Position numbers and translations under genes: made by a program. Below the pieces are notes generated by a model, which saw only the letters and a program-made list of their open reading frames with translations, was not told the DNA's origin and did no database searches. From Tolypothrix sp. PCC 7712 (GTDB lineage Bacteria > Cyanobacteriota > Cyanobacteriia > Cyanobacteriales > Nostocaceae), in the NCBI RefSeq assembly GCF_025860405.1, contig NZ_CP063785.1:8557390-8621389 (forward strand): a DNA stretch of 64,000 nucleotides, in the 5' to 3' direction. The first letter of the stretch is position 1, and each line of letters opens with the position of its first letter. Positions 62,828 to 64,000 of the stretch are shown piece after piece.

Positions 62828-63418
62828 ATGCAGTTAGAAACCCAAAAGCGCTATTACACACCTGAAGAATATTTGGAACTTGAAGAAAAAGCAGACTATA
62901 AAAGCGAGTACCGGGATGGAGAAATTGTACCGATGACGGGTGGAACTACCAATCATAATAAAATTGCAGGCAACTTTTATGCTTACTTGAAGTTTGCTTT
63001 AAAAGGCAAAAATTATGATGTTTATATTGGTGATGTCCGTTTGTGGATACCCCGTTATCGGCAACATACATATCCAGATGTCATGGTAATCGAAGGAGAA
63101 CCGATTTACACAGGAACTAATACAACAACAGTAATGAATCCGTTATTAATTGCAGAAGTTCTCTCTAAATCCACCAAAAACTATGACCAAGGTGATAAAT
63201 TTCTTTATTATCGCTCTATTCCAGAATTCCAAGAATATATTTTAATTGACCAATATGAGTATCATGTAATGCAATATGTAAAAACTGCCGCGAGTCAATG
63301 GTCATTTACAGAAATTGAAGGTGAATCTGCAACTTTATCACTGCAAACTGTGGATTTTCAAATTGAATTGCGAGACCTTTACGAGAAAGTTAATTTTGCA
63401 GAAAATGACGAAGATTAA
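62828..63418 (+). CDS. Uma2-family (DUF820) restriction-like protein
   Basis: A 196-residue PD-(D/E)xK-fold protein, very common in cyanobacteria in many copies. The catalytic pattern is TYPDVMVIEG (Asp), PLLIAEVLSKSTKNYDQGDK (Glu and Lys) and FLYYRSIPEFQEYILIDQ. The start MQLETQKRYYTPEEYLELEE is typical. The role is unknown; transposition-linked or nuclease functions have been suggested. The copy looks intact. Confidence 0.9.
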   Translation: MQLETQKRYYTPEEYLELEEKADYKSEYRDGEIVPMTGGTTNHNKIAGNFYAYLKFALKGKNYDVYIGDVRLWIPRYRQHTYPDVMVIEGEPIYTGTNTTTVMNPLLIAEVLSKSTKNYDQGDKFLYYRSIPEFQEYILIDQYEYHVMQYVKTAASQWSFTEIEGESATLSLQTVDFQIELRDLYEKVNFAENDED

Positions 63419-63634
63419 GAAAAATTGTAATTAATAATTGATATTGCAACCTAAATTATTATAAATAAAGGCACAAACAATGTTGTGCCTTTATAGGTGG
63501 CTGATTAAATTGAAAATTGCTGGAATAGAAAATACCTCACTACCAAACTTATAAATCCTTGTTCGGGTTACATGGATTTGTGGTAGTTATGATAGCCACT
63601 GTTTTAAATTGTTAATAGTTGCGCTCAGAATAGC

Positions 63635-63853
63635 TTATAACATAGGACGAGTTCTAGCTTTATAGTCCATCAAAGCGCCTTGACTAATTACAGTGCGTCC
63701 ATTTCTTCTGCTAGTGGGAATTTGCCCTTTTTGCAAAGCCATATAAAGAGTACTTTGATCTACACCTAAAAATCTAGCAGCCTGTACAAATGAAGTACCC
63801 TGTTTGGGTATACTTCCGTTCCTTCTCTTTCGATTTGTGAATGATCTGAACAT
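63635..63853 (-). CDS. Small HTH protein (excisionase-like)
   Basis: A 72-residue basic protein with a MerR/excisionase-type helix-turn-helix: FVQAARFLGVDQSTLYMALQ and KGQIPTSRRNGRTVI. This is the HTH_17 pattern in which a helix pair is followed by a wing with the R-x-G-x motif. It could be a directionality factor or a small transcription regulator. No integrase is in the window, so a mobile origin is open. Its start codon overlaps that of a short opposite gene (CATG at 63851-63854). Confidence 0.7.
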   Translation of the reverse strand: MFRSFTNRKRRNGSIPKQGTSFVQAARFLGVDQSTLYMALQKGQIPTSRRNGRTVISQGALMDYKARTRPML

Positions 63854-63992
63854 GGCGAAATGTGAAGAACTACTTAAGAAATCTCAACTTCTGACCGAAC
63901 AAATCGCAGAATTAACAATAATTCACAATCACGACAAAATACCCCCTACTTGTTTAGAGGGAGACAACACAGCCAATTCGATTTTTCTCTAA
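63852..63992 (+). CDS. Short open frame divergent from the HTH gene
   Basis: A 46-residue frame from the ATG at 63852 (MAKCEELLKKSQLLTEQIAE), ending at 63992. The start looks like an amphipathic helix, and the rest is polar. Its ATG shares bases with the HTH gene's start codon, so both can hardly have ordinary 5' leaders. I do not recognise it. It is either a real small protein or chance. Confidence 0.3.
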   Translation: MAKCEELLKKSQLLTEQIAELTIIHNHDKIPPTCLEGDNTANSIFL

Positions 63993-64000
63993 TTAGATTG

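Noticed and set aside
62828..64000. Edge of a prophage or integrative element (Uma2 and excisionase-like HTH)
   Set aside because: No integrase, att-like repeat or phage structural gene is in view; Uma2 genes are common in these chromosomes.
1..64000. tRNA, rRNA, tmRNA or RNase P RNA genes
   Set aside because: I scanned the gaps by eye for cloverleaf-type or conserved RNA sequences and found none that I could support; a covariance-model search would be decisive.

Overview
The window looks like chromosome of a filamentous, probably heterocyst-forming cyanobacterium (Nostocales: Nostoc, Anabaena, Calothrix or Tolypothrix type). The grounds are oxygenic photosynthesis genes (psbA, psaE, psb28, ndhO, psb32-like, psb34-like), very frequent HIP1 octamers (GCGATCGC), many 7-9 bp tandem repeats (STRR type), a fbp-tal-zwf-opcA pentose-phosphate cluster, and many PknB-like and hybrid histidine kinases. 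This is judged from gene content; no rRNA or tRNA gene was recognised.

Layout. 0-6 kb: a VanY-type peptidase, a GMC/cholesterol-oxidase-like flavoprotein, a membrane-anchored Ser/Thr kinase and an unlisted 56-codon Psb34-like gene. 6-10.6 kb: two small MITEs, a roughly 300 bp element with an inverted core, a high-light-type psbA (Glu130) and a CRISPR array split by an IS200/IS605 TnpB element. 10.6-17.2 kb: a second, paralogous Ser/Thr kinase, a FUSC membrane protein and a large hybrid histidine kinase. 18-34 kb: small membrane proteins, psb32-like, cobH/cbiC, dapB, a pmbA/tldD pair, a PIN toxin-antitoxin pair, cysS, a His-rich CobW GTPase, dtd, psb28, moaB/mog, mraY and a fibrillin, with simple repeats in most gaps. 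34-39 kb: psaE, mutM, ndhO, malate dehydrogenase, a repeat protein and a lipoprotein. 39.7-43 kb: a 1082-residue protein joining a phospholipase-D nuclease motif to an SNF2-type helicase, followed on the other strand by a coupled pair of small genes, one a retropepsin-like protease. 44-50 kb: fbp, tal, zwf and opcA on the minus strand. 50-64 kb: an RNA-binding protein, an intein-containing B12-dependent ribonucleotide reductase (nrdJ), cysE, a glutaredoxin, glpX, hemA, an ArsR regulator, a Uma2 nuclease and a small HTH gene.

How the genes fit together. fbp, tal, zwf and opcA form the oxidative pentose phosphate route used in darkness and in heterocysts, while glpX at 59.5 kb supplies the FBPase/SBPase of the Calvin cycle. 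psbA, psb28, psb32-like and psb34-like all bear on photosystem II assembly or repair. The accessory part is scattered rather than an island: the interrupted CRISPR array has no cas genes here, and the PLD-helicase stands alone. The strongest unusual signals are the TnpB insertion inside a CRISPR spacer (its predicted guide would read mostly CRISPR repeat), the PLD-SNF2 fusion, the retropepsin-like gene pair, the nrdJ intein, the dispersed element whose core is flipped between two copies, and simple repeats that have entered coding sequences in frame.
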